Positions 19,120 to 29,917 of a DNA stretch of 64,000 nt are shown here, piece by piece (the stretch's first letter is position 1; each line of letters opens with the position of its first letter). Under the pieces are notes generated by a model. It ran no database searches. It saw only the letters and a list, made by a program, of their open reading frames with translations, and was not told the DNA's origin. Source of the DNA: Aristolochia californica (lineage: Eukaryota; Streptophyta; Magnoliopsida; Piperales; Aristolochiaceae); NCBI GenBank assembly GCA_029961685.1, contig JARWKL010000002.1, positions 32,952,908 through 33,016,907 on the forward strand. The letters are read 5' to 3'. Made by a program: the position numbers and the translations under genes.

Positions 19120-20277
19120 CTACACGGCTTTGGCCAAACCGATGAGTTCCCTTTCGTAAGTGGCTAACTTGACATGGTGAGGAGTGAGATGGCGGCTGAA
19201 GTAGGCAATGGGGTGTCCCTGTTGCTGCAAGACAGCACATATCCCTCCCCCGGATGCATCGCATTCTATGATGAAATTTTTGGCAAAGTTTGGCAATCGG
19301 AGAACTAGTGCTGACGCTAATGCCTGTTTTAAGTTGTTAAACGAGGAGTCCTCCCACTGAGACCACTGAAAGGCATGCTTCTTCAGTAAATTGTGCAATG
19401 GTGCTGCCAGGTGACCATATTCTTTGATAAATTTTCTATAATACCCCAAGAGACCAAGGAGCCCTTTCAAAGCTGTAACGGAGTGAGGTGTGGGCCAATC
19501 CATAACCGCCTGTATCTTGCTGAAGTCTAGTTTCACCCCAGAGGCAGAGATCACATGCCCCAAATAAGCTACCTCGGAAATGGCAAAGTCACATTTGGAT
19601 CGATTGAGAAATAAATGGTGTGCTCGGAGAATTGTGAAAACCTGTCTCAATTGGTGTAAATGTGCTTCCCAAGTTTTGCTATAGACCAGTATATCGTCAA
19701 AAAAAACTAAGACATGCTTCCGTAAGAAAGGGCAAAATACTTGGTTCATAAGCGCTTGAAAGGTGGACGGGGCATTGGATAGCCCAAATGGCATCACCAG
19801 GAACTCGTAGTGACCATGGTGGGTGCGGAAGGCAGTTTTTTCGACATCCTCCAAATAAACCCGAATCTGATGGTAGCCAGATTTCAAGTCCAACTTTGTA
19901 AATAATTGAGAGCCATGTAGCTCATCCAATAATTCATCTACCACCGGAATTGGAAATTTATCTTTGATGGTACGAGCATTGAGTTCACGGTAATCCACAC
20001 AACAGCGCCAAGATTTATCTGATTTTTTTACCACCAATACCGGGGACGAAAAAGGAGAATGACTAGGCTGAATAATACCCTGTTGACATTGCCTTTCTAT
20101 CTCATCTTTTTGCACATGGGGATAGCGGTAGGGACGCACTACCACTAGTTTTGTGCCCATCTTCAAACGAATTTTGTGATCACAAGCTCGTATAGGCGGA
20201 AGGTCTGCAGGTTTCTGAAATAAATCCGCATATTCGACCAACAATGAAGCTAGGTTATCCCCCTTTGAAGGCCCCAC
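19120..20277 (-). CDS. A2 pol: reverse transcriptase and RNase H
   Basis: 385-codon stretch. RT motifs in order: [49 protein letters not shown], the catalytic [13 protein letters not shown] (FFDD intact), then YLGHVIS. RNase H follows from about residue 330 (ECDASGGGICAVL, YERELIGLAKAV). Copies element RNA into DNA in virus-like particles. A stop after KAV cuts off the rest of RNase H. Best-preserved RT in the window. Confidence 0.92.
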   Translation of the reverse strand: MGPSKGDNLASLLVEYADLFQKPADLPPIRACDHKIRLKMGTKLVVVRPYRYPHVQKDEIERQCQQGIIQPSHSPFSSPVLVVKKSDKSWRCCVDYRELNARTIKDKFPIPVVDELLDELHGSQLFTKLDLKSGYHQIRVYLEDVEKTAFRTHHGHYEFLVMPFGLSNAPSTFQALMNQVFCPFLRKHVLVFFDDILVYSKTWEAHLHQLRQVFTILRAHHLFLNRSKCDFAISEVAYLGHVISASGVKLDFSKIQAVMDWPTPHSVTALKGLLGLLGYYRKFIKEYGHLAAPLHNLLKKHAFQWSQWEDSSFNNLKQALASALVLRLPNFAKNFIIECDASGGGICAVLQQQGHPIAYFSRHLTPHHVKLATYERELIGLAKAV

Positions 20278-20394
20278 AGAAAGTGTTTGGAGGCTGCATG
20301 GCCGCTGGGCGCTAGTGCCCTAGAGGGTGATCGGATGGCTGTCCTGCTTAAAACTCATGGTAAGGGATTGGAAATCCCATAAGATCGGACCTAA

Positions 20395-20869
20395 TCACTG
20401 TAGCCATTTAATGCTCAATACGAGGTCAAAACCAGCCAGCAGTATGACCAAAAAATCCGCTACAAAGGAGTGACCCTCAATAGTAAAGGGCACTGCTGAA
20501 GCAAAACCCACAGTAGTCACCTTGTCACCGTTAGCCACTGAGACTGATATTCTTGATTTTTGTTGTAGTGATAACCCTAACTGTTGTGCTGCCTGGCTAC
20601 TTATAAAATTATGTGTGTTGCCTGAGTCCACGAGTGCTAGCAGAATATGATGGTTCATGGTGGCATGGACCTGCATGGTATTTGTGTTGTGCAGGCCTGT
20701 CATTGCATGGAGGGAGATTTCTGGTTCCTCCTCCTCGGTTTGGTCCACATCCTCCTGAAAGTCATCCTCTGTGGGGTCTTCTATTTCTACCCAAAAGAGA
20801 CTTTTGCATTGATGGCCATTGACGAATTTTTCATCACAATTGAAACATAGGCCCTAAGCCCTTCTCTTA
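20395..20869 (-). CDS. A2 gag zinc knuckle and protease
   Basis: The open frame begins with CFNCDEKFVNGHQC, the nucleic-acid-binding knuckle of plant gypsy gag, then an acidic linker (TEEEEPEISLHAM) and the aspartic protease with active site VDSGNTHNFIS (usual DSGSTHNF). The protease would cut the polyprotein. Stop codons at its end (after KWLQ) separate it from RT, but the frame is the same. Confidence 0.85.
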
Positions 20870-21098
20870 TCAATTTCTGCTTTTGTGAGACGTTTGATAA
20901 ATCCCGGTAGTGGTGTAAAGGCTGGTGGTGGTGTTGGAGAGGGGTTGTGGGGTTGAGGACTTGGGTTAGTGGAAAAAGAACCATGGGGCTGTGGGCGAGG
21001 TGGCCAAGGGGGACGTTTGGTTAATGACTCTCGGAAGAGGCGCTGTTTGGTGTCCAATGCTCTGGCCAAATTCATGGCGTGGGCTAGGGAGGTGGGGG
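20870..21098 (-). pseudogene. A2 gag, C-terminal part
   Basis: Minus-strand text SLAHAMNLARALDTKQRLF, a Pro-rich linker and FIKRLTKAEIDKRRA. It continues from gag in 26628-27290 across the A3 insertion (TSD GGGGG). A stop separates it from the zinc knuckle. Confidence 0.85.
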
Positions 21099-21541
21099 TG
21101 TTAGGTTCTTCCCTTGCCATGGATCGAGTCACCCTTCTTTCCTCTCTTCCCTCCATGGATGATCTTGACGTTGGAAGAAAATTCTTGTTTCTTGAACGAG
21201 TAATGGTGGAACTCAATTAGAACGAAGGAGCTTTGGAGGAAGCTCAACCTTGGACCTCAAAGGGAGAAATCCAACCTAGACCTCTGAGGGAGAATCTGAC
21301 CTGTAAAATATAATTTTCTCAATACTTGCCTCTCTTTTCCTTCACGTCCCCTAAATAGGGTTGAGGACGAAAGTACAAAGATGACCCATAGGTCAAGTGG
21401 TTCACGCCACATTACACTAAAACAACCCAAAGTAAACCAAATAAAGTAAACCAAACCGAATTGAAATTACATGAAAAGTAAATTGACATAATTTAATTCC
21501 TATGCCTATGGATAACTCGTAATGCTGTGGAGTCCATAACA
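21099..21541 (-). repeat. A3 3' LTR
   Basis: Plus reading TGTTAGGTTCTTCCC to GAGTCCATAACA. It differs from the 5' LTR by about 16 changes and a 7-bp indel. Confidence 0.92.
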
Positions 21542-21951
21542 TCACCCCCCTGGAGAAAGAGCTTGTCCTCAAGCTCAAAGTATAGGTAGAGGGTGTGAAA
21601 CGCCGCTAATGGCTCCCATGTCGTGTCACTAGGGTCAGCATCTTCCCATTGCACTAAGATCTCCCAATCACCCTGAATACGGTGAGTTTGTAATACCTGT
21701 GTCGGGGTAGAAAGTACACGTCCCTCATGGAGTGGGGGCAGCAGGGTGTGCAGCAAAGGCAAATCACCTTGGAAGGCCTTTAATTGTGAGACATGAAAGA
21801 CGTTGTGAATTCTGGCCTCTGGCGGAAGCTGCAATTTGTTGGCCACTGTCCCAATGCGGTCCATCACCTGAAAGGGACCATAATATTTTGGAGAGAGCTT
21901 GTGACATTTGGAGGTTGTCAACGACAGCTGCCTGTAGTGTTGGAGACGCAA
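21542..21951 (-). pseudogene. A3 pol: integrase C-terminus and chromodomain-like tail
   Basis: The open frame (152 codons to 21493, running on into the LTR) reads YRQLSLTTSKCHKLSPKYYG, HNVFHVSQLKAF and ILVQWEDADPSDTTWEPL. It is frame-shifted relative to the integrase upstream. Followed by LEDKLFLQGGDVMDS, so the pol frame runs past the PPT into the 3' LTR. Confidence 0.85.
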
Positions 21952-22715
21952 CCAAACATAATCTCTAGGAGAAAAGAAGACTTCCCGGTGCTTCTTGTCA
22001 TAATATTTTTCATAGAATGTTGTGCCTCCTGTAGATGAGTGCGCACCTCAGTGATGAATATGTCTCTTTCAGCTAAGGCTTGGTCCAAAGTGGCGAATTT
22101 AGAGGCCCTTGGTTCATAGGCTAAAAGACGGGGAGGTTCTCTACCATATACCACCTTGAATGGGGTTGTGCCGAGTGCGCTGTGGTAGGAGGTGATGTAA
22201 TAGAACTCAGCCCAGGCGAGCCACTTAACCCACCTCTTAGGTGAGTCCCCCACGAAACATCGGAGATACATTTCAATGGTTCTGTTGACGACCTCTGTCT
22301 GACCATCAGTCTGTGGATGGTAGGCTGAAGAAAAGGCTAACGTTGTGCCCTGTAACTTGAAGAGTTCTTTCCAGAAGGTACTTGTAAAGATTGCATCCCT
22401 ATCACTGGTAATTGAATTAGGCATCCCATGTAATCGGACAATGTTATCCATAAAAAGTTGAGCGACCTGAGTTGTAGTGTAAGGATGTGCCAGAGGAATG
22501 AAATGCCCATATTTAGAGAAATGATCCACCACTACAAGGATAATAGATTTACCCGAAGAAGAGGGAAGTCCATCTACGAAGTCCATAGAAATATCAGACC
22601 AAACCTGTGACAGAAGCTGAAGTGGTTGGAGCAACCCCGCTGGACTTAATGTTTCAGTTTTATTCCGTTGACAAGTCTGACAAGCCGCCACATAATCAGC
22701 TATAATGCGCTTCAT
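21918..22715 (-). pseudogene. A3 pol: integrase core
   Basis: 265 codons. It has ADYVAACQTCQRNK (zinc-binding end), then D in MDFVDGLP, D in TSDRDAIF and E in DGQTEVVN, so the catalytic triad is present, followed by GTTPFKVVYGREPP. The first half of the zinc-binding domain lies upstream past a stop near 22760. Confidence 0.88.
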
Positions 22716-22892
22716 GCCCCTCCAATAAAATTCCCTACTGATCCGAAAATATGTTTTCTATCGGCCCTCATGTGTACTGTCATGGAAGGAGGCTAAAATG
22801 CTGGTAATCAGAGGGGATGTGTGGTGTAGAAAAATTCTGTTTTTGTAGAGGACGAGATTGTCCTAAACCCTCCAATGTGGTGCCGCTGTCCC

Positions 22893-23576
22893 CTACTGGA
22901 TGTCCTGGCATAAGGAGATAATATCTGGGTACTGTTGTGCCTCTTTCCGTATAGAATCCAACAAGAGAGCTCTGGGCTGACTAATGGCGTTTAATTGCGG
23001 CTCTGGAACGTCCCGGCGAGATAAGGCATCAGCCCCTACATTCAAACTTCCCGGTTTATACTCGACAGAAAAGTCAAACCCCATAAGCTTACTTAACCAA
23101 TGCTGTTGTGGTGAAGTAGTGAGACTCTACTCAAGAAGATACATGAGGCTGCAATGATCAGTGCGAATCAAAAAAGAACGTCCCCATAGATAAGGGCGCC
23201 AATGTTGTATAGCTTTCGCCAATCCGATCAATTCCCTCTCATAAGCTGCCAACTTGTGGTGGTGTTGGCCCAATTGACGGCTAAAATAAGCAACCGGGTG
23301 GCCCTGTTGGTGCAACACTGCGCCAATACCGCCCCCCAAAGCATCACATTCCACTACAAAGGACTCCTCGAAGTTGGGGAGCTGCAAAACTGGGGCTGAT
23401 AATAAGGCGTCTTTCAATTGGTGAAAGGAATGAGCTGCTGTCTCTGACCAGGTAAAAGCATTTTTCTTGAGGAGATTGTTGAGTGGAGCTGCAAGCTGGC
23501 CATAGCTACGAATAAATTTTCTATAATATCCAGCTAGGCCCAAAAATCCTCTTAAATAGATGTAGGAATAGGCCAA
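22893..23576 (-). pseudogene. A3 pol: RNase H and RT end, broken
   Basis: GFLGLAGYYRKFIRSYGQ (RT-RNase H connection), then ECDALGGGIGAVL and YERELIGLAKAIQHW of RNase H. A stop at about 23125 and a second open piece (GFDFSVEYKPGSLNVGADALS) follow. In ECDALGGG the usual Ser after Ala is Leu. Confidence 0.85.
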
Positions 23577-23719
23577 TCTGTGACCGCTTGTATCTTACTC
23601 TGGTCTACCTTCACCCCCGATGCTGAAATAATGTGGCCCAAATATGCCACTTCTGATGTGCCCATAGAACATTTTGACCGATTTAAAACCAAATGATGTG
23701 AACGTATAAGAGAAAATAC

Positions 23720-24169
23720 CTAGTGAAGGTGCTGAAGTTGTTCTTCCCAGCTGTTGCTATAGACCAAAATATCGTCGAAAAATACCAATACATATTTTCT
23801 GAAGAGAGAGGAAAATACCTCATTCATGAGGGCCTGGAAGGTGGAAGGCGCATTTGACAGACCAAATGGCATTACGAGGAATTCAAAATGGCCGTGATGC
23901 GTGCGGAACGCTGTTTTCTCCACATCTGATGGATGAACACGGATTTGATGATAGCCAGATTTCAAATCGAGTTTAGTAAAAATAGTAGCTCCATGTAGCT
24001 CGTCTAACAGCTCGTCCACCATTGGAATAGGAAATTTATCTTTAATCATATGGGCATTAAGGTGTCGGTAATCCACACAGAACCTCCATGACTTATCATG
24101 CTTGCAGACTAGTAATACCGGTGAAGAAAAAGGAGACCTGCTGGGCTGAATAATACACTGTGCTAACAT
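23720..24169 (-). pseudogene. A3 pol: reverse transcriptase
   Basis: 150 codons with [31 protein letters not shown] and the intact catalytic [13 protein letters not shown] frameshift near 23720 separates it from the rest of the thumb (about 23580-23719). Confidence 0.88.
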
Positions 24170-24199
24170 CTGCTGGCACTGCCTTTCAATCTCATCCTT

Positions 24200-24729
24200 C
24201 TATAAGTGAGGGTAACGATACGGGCGCACCACTACCGGCTCGGTACCCGTTTTCAAACGGATACGGTGATCACAGTGCCTAAGGAGCGGTAAGGCAGTAG
24301 GGTCTTGAAAGATATATTCAAATTCTGTAAGTAAGTGAGATAACTTACATGTGTTTGTGGACTGTACCTGGGCAACCTGTAGTGCACAGGTGAGTGGTGC
24401 TTGTGTGCCATGCAATATAATCTGATGTTGGTCCTCTATAAAAGACATGGTCAAAGCTTGGAAATCCCATAGTATTGGTCCCAACAATTGTAGCCATTTA
24501 ATTCCTAGCACCAAATCGAATCCTGATAGTGGAATCACCAGAAAATCTGCAAAAATTCATATCCCTCAATATCAAAGTGTGTGGTTGGTGATATGCCTAC
24601 ACTAGTAATTTTAGCCCCATTGGCTACTGATACAGAAAGACCAGTCTGTTGCTGTACTACTAACCCAAGTTGTTCTGCCCCCGACTGACTGATGAAATTA
24701 TGTGTACTACCCGAGTCAACTAAAGCCAA
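24200..24729 (-). pseudogene. A3 pol: protease and linker to RT
   Basis: The active site VDSGSTHNFISQSG is intact. A frameshift near 24540 joins to IPLSGFDLVLGIKWLQLLGP and then to the RT entry RPYRYPHL. Protease function would be lost by the shift. Confidence 0.85.
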
Positions 24730-24879
24730 TAACTATAAATGATGTAATTGGGCTTTAACCTGCATTGTGCTTGCACTGCGTAGACCAGTCATAGCATGAA
24801 GGGAAATCTCTGGACCTTCTTGGTCAATTTCCACAATTTCCTCCTCTGGTGGTATTTCTTCTCCATCCTCCCACACACA

Positions 24880-25934
24880 TATACTGAATAATCATTTGCA
24901 GTAGTGTCCAATGACATACTGTTCATCACAGTTAAAACAGAGGTCCTTGGCCTTTCTCTAGTCCATTTCCTGTCTAGTAAATTTTTTGAAGTAAGGAGCA
25001 GGTGGAGCCGAATTAGAGATGTCTGGGCGTGGGGCTGCACTGTCACTAAATCTTAAAGGTCCATAGGAAGGGTTTGGTGCAGAGGCATTGTGCCTCCCTG
25101 CCCAAGCTGGTTTTCTGACCAGTGACTCCTTTAGAACACGCTGCTTGTGCTCAATTGCCCTGGCTAAATTCATAGCATGGTCTAAATCTGTAGGAGCATG
25201 TAATTCAACTTCTAAACACAGAGCTTCTGTCAAACCAGCAGTAAAAATATGAACATACTGTGTGTGGCTAACAAACTGGTTTGCTTGGGCTAACCTTTCT
25301 TGGAAGGTCTTTCGGTACACCTCTAGTGTTCCAGTTTGTTTGTAATTGATTAATTCTCCCAATGGATTGCTACTAGCTGGAGGACCAAATCTCATCACGC
25401 AAGACTATCTAAAAGTTGCCCAATCCTGAACCACTTGGTCATTTTGGAATTGGTGGTACCATAGAAGCGCTTCATCGAGCATGTGGTAGGTGGCCAAATA
25501 CACTTTCTCATCCGCAGGTGTTTTTTGATGATAAAAGAACTGATCACACTTGGCTAACCAAATCAAAGGGTCCTTAGACCCATCATACATAGGAAAGTCA
25601 AGTTTTAATTACCTGGGCACAGTGTTTGGTCCTTGAATGGCAGGCCCCAGATGGGGATGGTGTTGACGCATTGGTGGTTGTGGGGGAGGTGGTGGTCCGG
25701 TGGAGAGTAGGCAGCTGGTGGTTGGGCTCGTGTATCATGGTCCTCTTGTCACCGGAGGAGAGCTTGGATGGCAGCATCCATAGATTTTATTGCCTCATGC
25801 AAATCAGAGGTTGTTTGACGCACCTCTTCCAGGGCATGAGCCTGGTTATCTGTCCACTGCCTAGTATCTTCCACAAACTGTCTCAAATCGTCAGGGGAAG
25901 AGGAATCCCCAAGGGTGGACCTGTCTGATACCAA
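24880..25934 (-). pseudogene. A3 gag
   Basis: In pieces: MVSDRSTLGDSSSPDDLRQF (leader, coded in part by the PBS), DGSKDPLIWLAKCDQFFY and MRFGPPASSNPLGELINYK (Retrotrans_gag core), FTAGLTEALCLEVELHAP, LARAIEHKQRVL and a degraded zinc knuckle near 24930. Frame changes and stops occur between the pieces. Confidence 0.85.
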
Positions 25935-25935
25935 A

Positions 25936-26177
25936 TGTTAAGCACCTAGCCAATACTACCCAAAAGACCGGCCTGTTAGGAGCGGAAGGCATAGGTACTT
26001 AACCCAGGACCTTAACAGTACCCCGCCCTTCCCTGAGCCGGCGATCGCAGAGGCTACCACAATAGAGCAACCGGAGCCAGGTTGAACCCGGGTTAGTCCA
26101 AGTGCGTGACCACCCGTATCCGCCTTGGGGGCGTCGGGATTCGAAGTCGGGACGCAGCGCTAGCTCTGATACCAAGA
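25936..26177 (-). mobile_element. TRIM sequence embedded at the A3 PBS: TRIM interior plus 82-bp LTR
   Basis: On the minus strand the order is A3 5' LTR, a TRIM PBS (TTGGTATCAGAGC), a TRIM interior of about 155 bp, a purine-rich end (GGGAAGGGCGGGG), a complete 82-bp TRIM LTR (26017-25936) and then A3's own PBS and leader (TTTGGTATCAGACAGG). The TRIM's first LTR is absent, its place taken by the gypsy LTR. This suggests a template switch at the shared PBS or an LTR exchange. Confidence 0.8.
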
Positions 26178-26627
26178 TGTTAGGTTCTTCCCTTGCCATG
26201 GATCGAGTCACCCTTCTTTCCTCTCTTCCCTCCATGGATGATCTTGACGTTGGAAGAGAATTCTTGTTTCTTGAACGAGTAATGGTGGAACTCAATTAGA
26301 ATGAAGGAGCTTTGGAGGAAGCTCAACCTTGGACCTCAAAGGGAGAAATCCGACCTAGACCTCTGAGGGAGAATCTGGCCTGTAAAATATAATTTTCTCA
26401 ATACTTGCCTCTCTTTTCTTTCACGTCCCCCTAAATAGGGTTGAGGACGAAAAATACAAAGATGACCCATAGGTCAAATGGTTCATGCCACATTACACTG
26501 AACCAACCCAAAGTAAACCAAACCAAATAAAGTAAACCAAACCGAATTGAAATTACATGAAAAGTAAATTGACATAATTTAATTCAGATGCCTATGGATT
26601 GCTCGTGATGCTATGGAGTCCATAACA
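26178..26627 (-). repeat. A3 5' LTR
   Basis: 450 bp, plus reading TGTTAGGTTCTTCCC to GAGTCCATAACA. The CCTAAATAGGG promoter-like block is near 26430. Confidence 0.92.
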
Positions 26628-27290
26628 GGGGGCTTCCAATTCCACTTCTAGGCGAAGGGGTTCTACCAGTCCAGCCGTGAACAAATTGACATAAAGTTCA
26701 GGCCGCACTAAATGACTTGCACAAGCAAGTTTTTCTTGGAACAATTTCTGATATTGTTCTATAGTTCCAAGCTATTTTAGATTGACCAAATCCCCAACTA
26801 GGTTGCTGCGAAGCGGAGGACCAAACCGTAGCATGCAATTATCTTTGGAAAATTCCCAATAAGCGCTTCATCGAGCTTGTGGAAGGCAGCTAAAGTAACC
26901 TTGCCCTCGGCAGAGTTTCTTGATTGGAAAAGAAATGATCACACCTGTGTAACCACATTAAAGGGTCGGAGGACCCATCATAACATTGGAAAATCAATCT
27001 TTGTGTACCTTGGCACGGTAGGGGGTGATGGATTGATGCCCCCCACGAGGTGGAGGTGTTTGGCGCAGGGGAGGAGGTGGCAGCGGTGGATGAGGGTTGA
27101 AATGATCTGTTGTATGTGAGGAAGATGCCATCTGGACGGAAAGTTGGGTACAGCCCTCCTCCATTCGGGACATCAACATCTAGAATTTGCCCTCCAGGCC
27201 ATTGATTTGAGATTGTAGATCAGCATGGTTCTCTTCCACAAAATTTTGAATTTCTGCAAGGGAAGAGGAATCACCAAGGGTGGTCCTATC
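26628..27290 (-). pseudogene. A2 gag, N-terminal part
   Basis: Broken frames read typical gypsy gag (capsid) pieces, such as EQYQKLFQEKLACASH and LFTAGLVEPLRLEVELEAP, which joins to PTSLAHAMNLAR at 21098. Several stops and frame changes are present in the first half. The PBS complement CTGATACCA is at 27290-27298. Confidence 0.8.
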
Positions 27291-27301
27291 TGATACCACG
27301 A

Positions 27302-27677
27302 TGTTAGGCTCTCTAGCCATGGATCGAGTCACCCGGCGATCTCCTCTAGCTTCCATATTGAATGACGAAGAAGGGAAGGATTTGGGGGTCTTGGAATGCC
27401 CAATGATGAAGGAACGTGAGCCTTTGAAGGAGATCCAACCTTAGGCCTCTTTAGAGAGAGTACCTGATGTCATTTAGACTAATTGATTAATGCTTGCTTC
27501 CATTCAATCACTTGACGCCCTAAATAGATCAGGGAAAACATCAAAGGTTCTATAATTACAATTAGACCCTTATTGAACTTCAAATTACAATTAAACCCCT
27601 AAGGTACTGAAATACAAGTTTACTCCATCTCTTCTCTTCTCCGGTTCGCCACTCTTGATGTTATGGAGTCCATAACA
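27302..27677 (-). repeat. A2 5' LTR
   Basis: 376 bp, plus reading TGTTAGGCTCTCTAGCC to GAGTCCATAACA. The LTR encodes RRVTRSMAR on the minus strand near its internal end, as in the other gypsy copies here. Confidence 0.92.
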
Positions 27678-27682
27678 CCAAT

Positions 27683-27785
27683 TCTTAGACCTTTGAATTT
27701 GGTGTGTCTTGAATCTGAAAAACTAGAATTACATGTGTTAGCTCAATTAAGTTTTGTTATAATCAAAATCAAGAAGGGATTCAAC
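27683..27785 (-). repeat. Outer end of the S 5' LTR
   Basis: Continues the LTR from 17072 after A2. It ends near GGGATTCAAC before integrase-like sequence on the plus strand. The boundary is approximate. Confidence 0.5.
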
Positions 27786-28465
27786 GCTCGGTCAATAGCC
27801 ACATCGTAAACCAAGTTTTAGTATTAGACCCATTTTCAATAAAACTCCTTATGAGTTTTACAAGGGCACCCTTCCTAATAAAACTCATAATATTTTAGAA
27901 CCTTTGGATGAAAAGTATTTGTACTCAAAGAACCAAAGGAAAAATTAGGGAAGTTTAACTCTAGATAAGAATATTTCTAGGTTATTCATCTCATAACAAA
28001 TCATATAGAATGTACATCAAGACATTTTTGAGAGTTAGGAAGCCGGTGCAAGTTGAGTTTTATTAATCTAATTAATCAAATCCAATCCCAACTCCAATTT
28101 ATTTATGACAAAGAGGAAAAACCCTTTGACTCATCCACAATCTCAACCACAATACCAAAATATTGATGAGAACCCAAATGACACAAATAACCAACAAGAG
28201 TCTCCAATGGAATCAAAGAAATTTAGGTTCATGGTTGATCACTCCTTGGAACAAATAATTGGTGACCCTCAAGGTGGAATTGGAGCAAGTAGAAAAACTC
28301 ATAGAGTTATGGCAAATTGCATAAAGCTTTATATAGGTTAAAGCAAGCTCCTAGGGCGTAGTATAAAATATTCAGTAAATTCTTATAGAAAAATGGTTAT
28401 AAAAGAGCCAATGTTAGATAAGATTTTATTTGCCAAGAACCATGATCAAATTTGATCATTGTCCA
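27786..28465 (+). pseudogene. Second SIRE-like copia: integrase end and RT start
   Basis: The plus-strand reading gives RPIFNKTPYEFYKG (integrase C-terminal end), then stops and shifts, HSLEQIIGDPQGGI (start of the RT region; an open stretch at 28105-28341) and a broken LKQAPRAWYKIFSKFL-like segment ending IIVHV, just before the YVDD that should follow. The frame is cut there by the C3 LTR. Orientation is opposite to S, so it is a different copy. Confidence 0.75.
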
Positions 28466-28773
28466 TGTTGAAAGACATAGACAAGCTTAGGTGGTAATAT
28501 TGTAAATATCTTATGTTCTTTGTCTCTTCTTGACTCTCTTTAGGGTGAAGGGTATACTTTTAATTTATGTACTCTTGACATCTATAAATAAAGGTTAAGG
28601 GGAAGGGTATGTACATCTTCCAAATCCTTAATTCTCTTCTCACCTCTACGTGTCTCTCTCTTTCTCTTTCTTTCTCAGTTTTTCTCCTCTTCTCTTTTTC
28701 TCTTCTCCTCCTTCCATCTTCTCTCCAACATTCTAATTAAAGATCTTAAAAGTATGGAATCCTAAAATCAACA
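28466..28773 (+). repeat. C3 5' LTR
   Basis: 308 bp, TGTTGAAAGACATAG to AAAATCAACA, with TATA box CTATAAATA at 28582-28590 and a long pyrimidine-rich stretch after it. Directly followed by a PBS. Confidence 0.8.
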
Positions 28774-28784
28774 TGGTATCAGAG
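28774..28784 (+). promoter_or_regulatory. C3 primer-binding site
   Basis: TGGTATCAGAG right after the LTR end; tRNA-Met type. Confidence 0.8.
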
Positions 28785-28809
28785 TTGTGATTTCAGGATT
28801 CCAGTTATT

Positions 28810-29917
28810 TTTTGAATTTATGGAAAAGAGAAATACTTCATTGACTTCATTAAGTTGTTATAATTTGAGTACATGAACCTCTATTTATAATAGAGGAAGG
28901 TAGTAGAGTCCAATTACAATAAAACTACCTTTGTCCCAATTACACCCAAACTCTAACACTTAAAGATAAGTCCTAGCATAATTAAATAACTCAATAAAGA
29001 TAAAAGACAAACATAACTCAAACTAGAACTCTTCTAGGACGTGACTGTTGAATATAGGATCCCTTTTCCATAATTCCGAACAAGAGAAAGAAGAAAGAAA
29101 AAAGAGAAAAGGGAAGAAGAGCTCTCAAGTAGAGAGAAGAAAAAATAAAAGAGCAAAGAGAGGTTGCGCCAAACAAAGGGAGAGAGAGCGAGAGTAACTC
29201 GAGAATGAGATGTGTAACTTCATTAATTCCAAATTACAACACCTCTATTTATAGTAGAAAATGAGGTAGAGTCTTTATACAATTAGCCTTTCAATCCTAA
29301 TTACATTCCAACTCTAACTCTCTAAGATAAGTCTATTTAAAACAAACTACTAGAAGCATAATATAAGTTGAACTAGAACTCTTGCTTTCTTCACGTGACT
29401 ATAGGGGAGAAGGTCAACTCGTAGCCTTACCCTTGTGGGTCCTTCGTGATCCTCCAGCTCATCTTGAAAAGGTTGACAGCTCGTGAGATATTTGTGGGTC
29501 CACTTGAGCTTCAAGTCTTCTAACTCAATTCTGATTATGCTTCCTGATTCCTTAACTCGTGTTTGCTTGGGTGAGGACTCTTCTTGGTGTTACACGTCCT
29601 CTCGGACTCTTCTTGGTGTTCCATGTCCTCATGGTGGGTCCCACCAACTCGAGCATTGTGGTGGGTCCCACCAGCTCGAGCACAATGGTGGGTCCCACAT
29701 TGTAACAGTGACCATAAGATAAAGATGCCTTTTGTGAGTCCTTGATCTTCCAACTTATGTGATAAGGATGCCAACTCCTGGTAATCATTGTGGGTCCTAT
29801 TTCTTATGGGCTTGGACCCATCTTGTTGGCCTTCCTTGGTCGTGTGGCCCATCTTATAATACTCTTAGATATGTGGGTCTTCCTTGGTCATGTAGGCTTG
29901 GGCCCGATCTTCCAACA
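28810..29917 (-). repeat. E 3' LTR, interrupted
   Basis: 28810-29045 and 29713-29917, about 441 bp in sum. Its plus-strand end is GATCTTCCAACA, followed by the PPT complement CTCCCCCTCAAGCTGGGGG. Confidence 0.8.
29046..29707 (-). mobile_element. Solo LTR of the C2 copia family, TSD gtgac
   Basis: 662 bp, TGTTGAATATAGGATCC to CACATTGTAACA, flanked by GTGAC at 29041-29045 and 29708-29712. It matches the C2 LTRs (33486, 42413). A solo LTR with TSD is what LTR-LTR recombination leaves. Confidence 0.9.

Larger units (their letters stand above)
21099..26627 (-). mobile_element. A3: Ty3/gypsy element inside A2 gag, TSD ggggg
   Basis: LTRs 21099-21541 (443 bp) and 26178-26627 (450 bp), flanked by GGGGG at 21094-21098 and 26628-26632. 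All gypsy domains are present in order but in several frames. TRIM sequence lies between the 5' LTR and the leader (25936-26177). Confidence 0.92.
17073..27677 (-). mobile_element. A2: Ty3/gypsy element, TSD tcaat/ccaat
   Basis: LTRs of 376 bp at both ends, about ten differences between them, flanked by TCAAT (17068-17072) and CCAAT (27678-27682). Order on the minus strand is LTR, PBS, gag, protease, RT-RNase H, integrase, chromodomain-like tail, PPT, LTR, so it is a chromovirus-type Ty3/gypsy element. Gag is split by A3. Pol stays in a single frame from 20869 to 17530 with only in-frame stops, so it is fairly young. Confidence 0.92.
4876..27785 (-). mobile_element. Element S: SIRE/Maximus-like Ty1/copia, heavily nested
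   Basis: In minus-strand order I see a 5' LTR (27785-27683 and 17072-15556), a PBS (15555-15541), gag (15039-14390), an LTR fragment in opposite orientation (14385-13380), reverse transcriptase and RNase H (13356-12970 and 6555-5960) and a 3' LTR (about 5940-4876). Protease and most of integrase are missing, their place taken by the inverted LTR piece. Copia R and gypsy A2 sit inside it with their own target duplications, so S is older than both. No TSD of S itself was recognised. Confidence 0.7.

Noticed and set aside
20613..20850. Plus-strand frames of 67-69 codons within A2
   Set aside because: Antisense to gag/protease of A2 with no domain.
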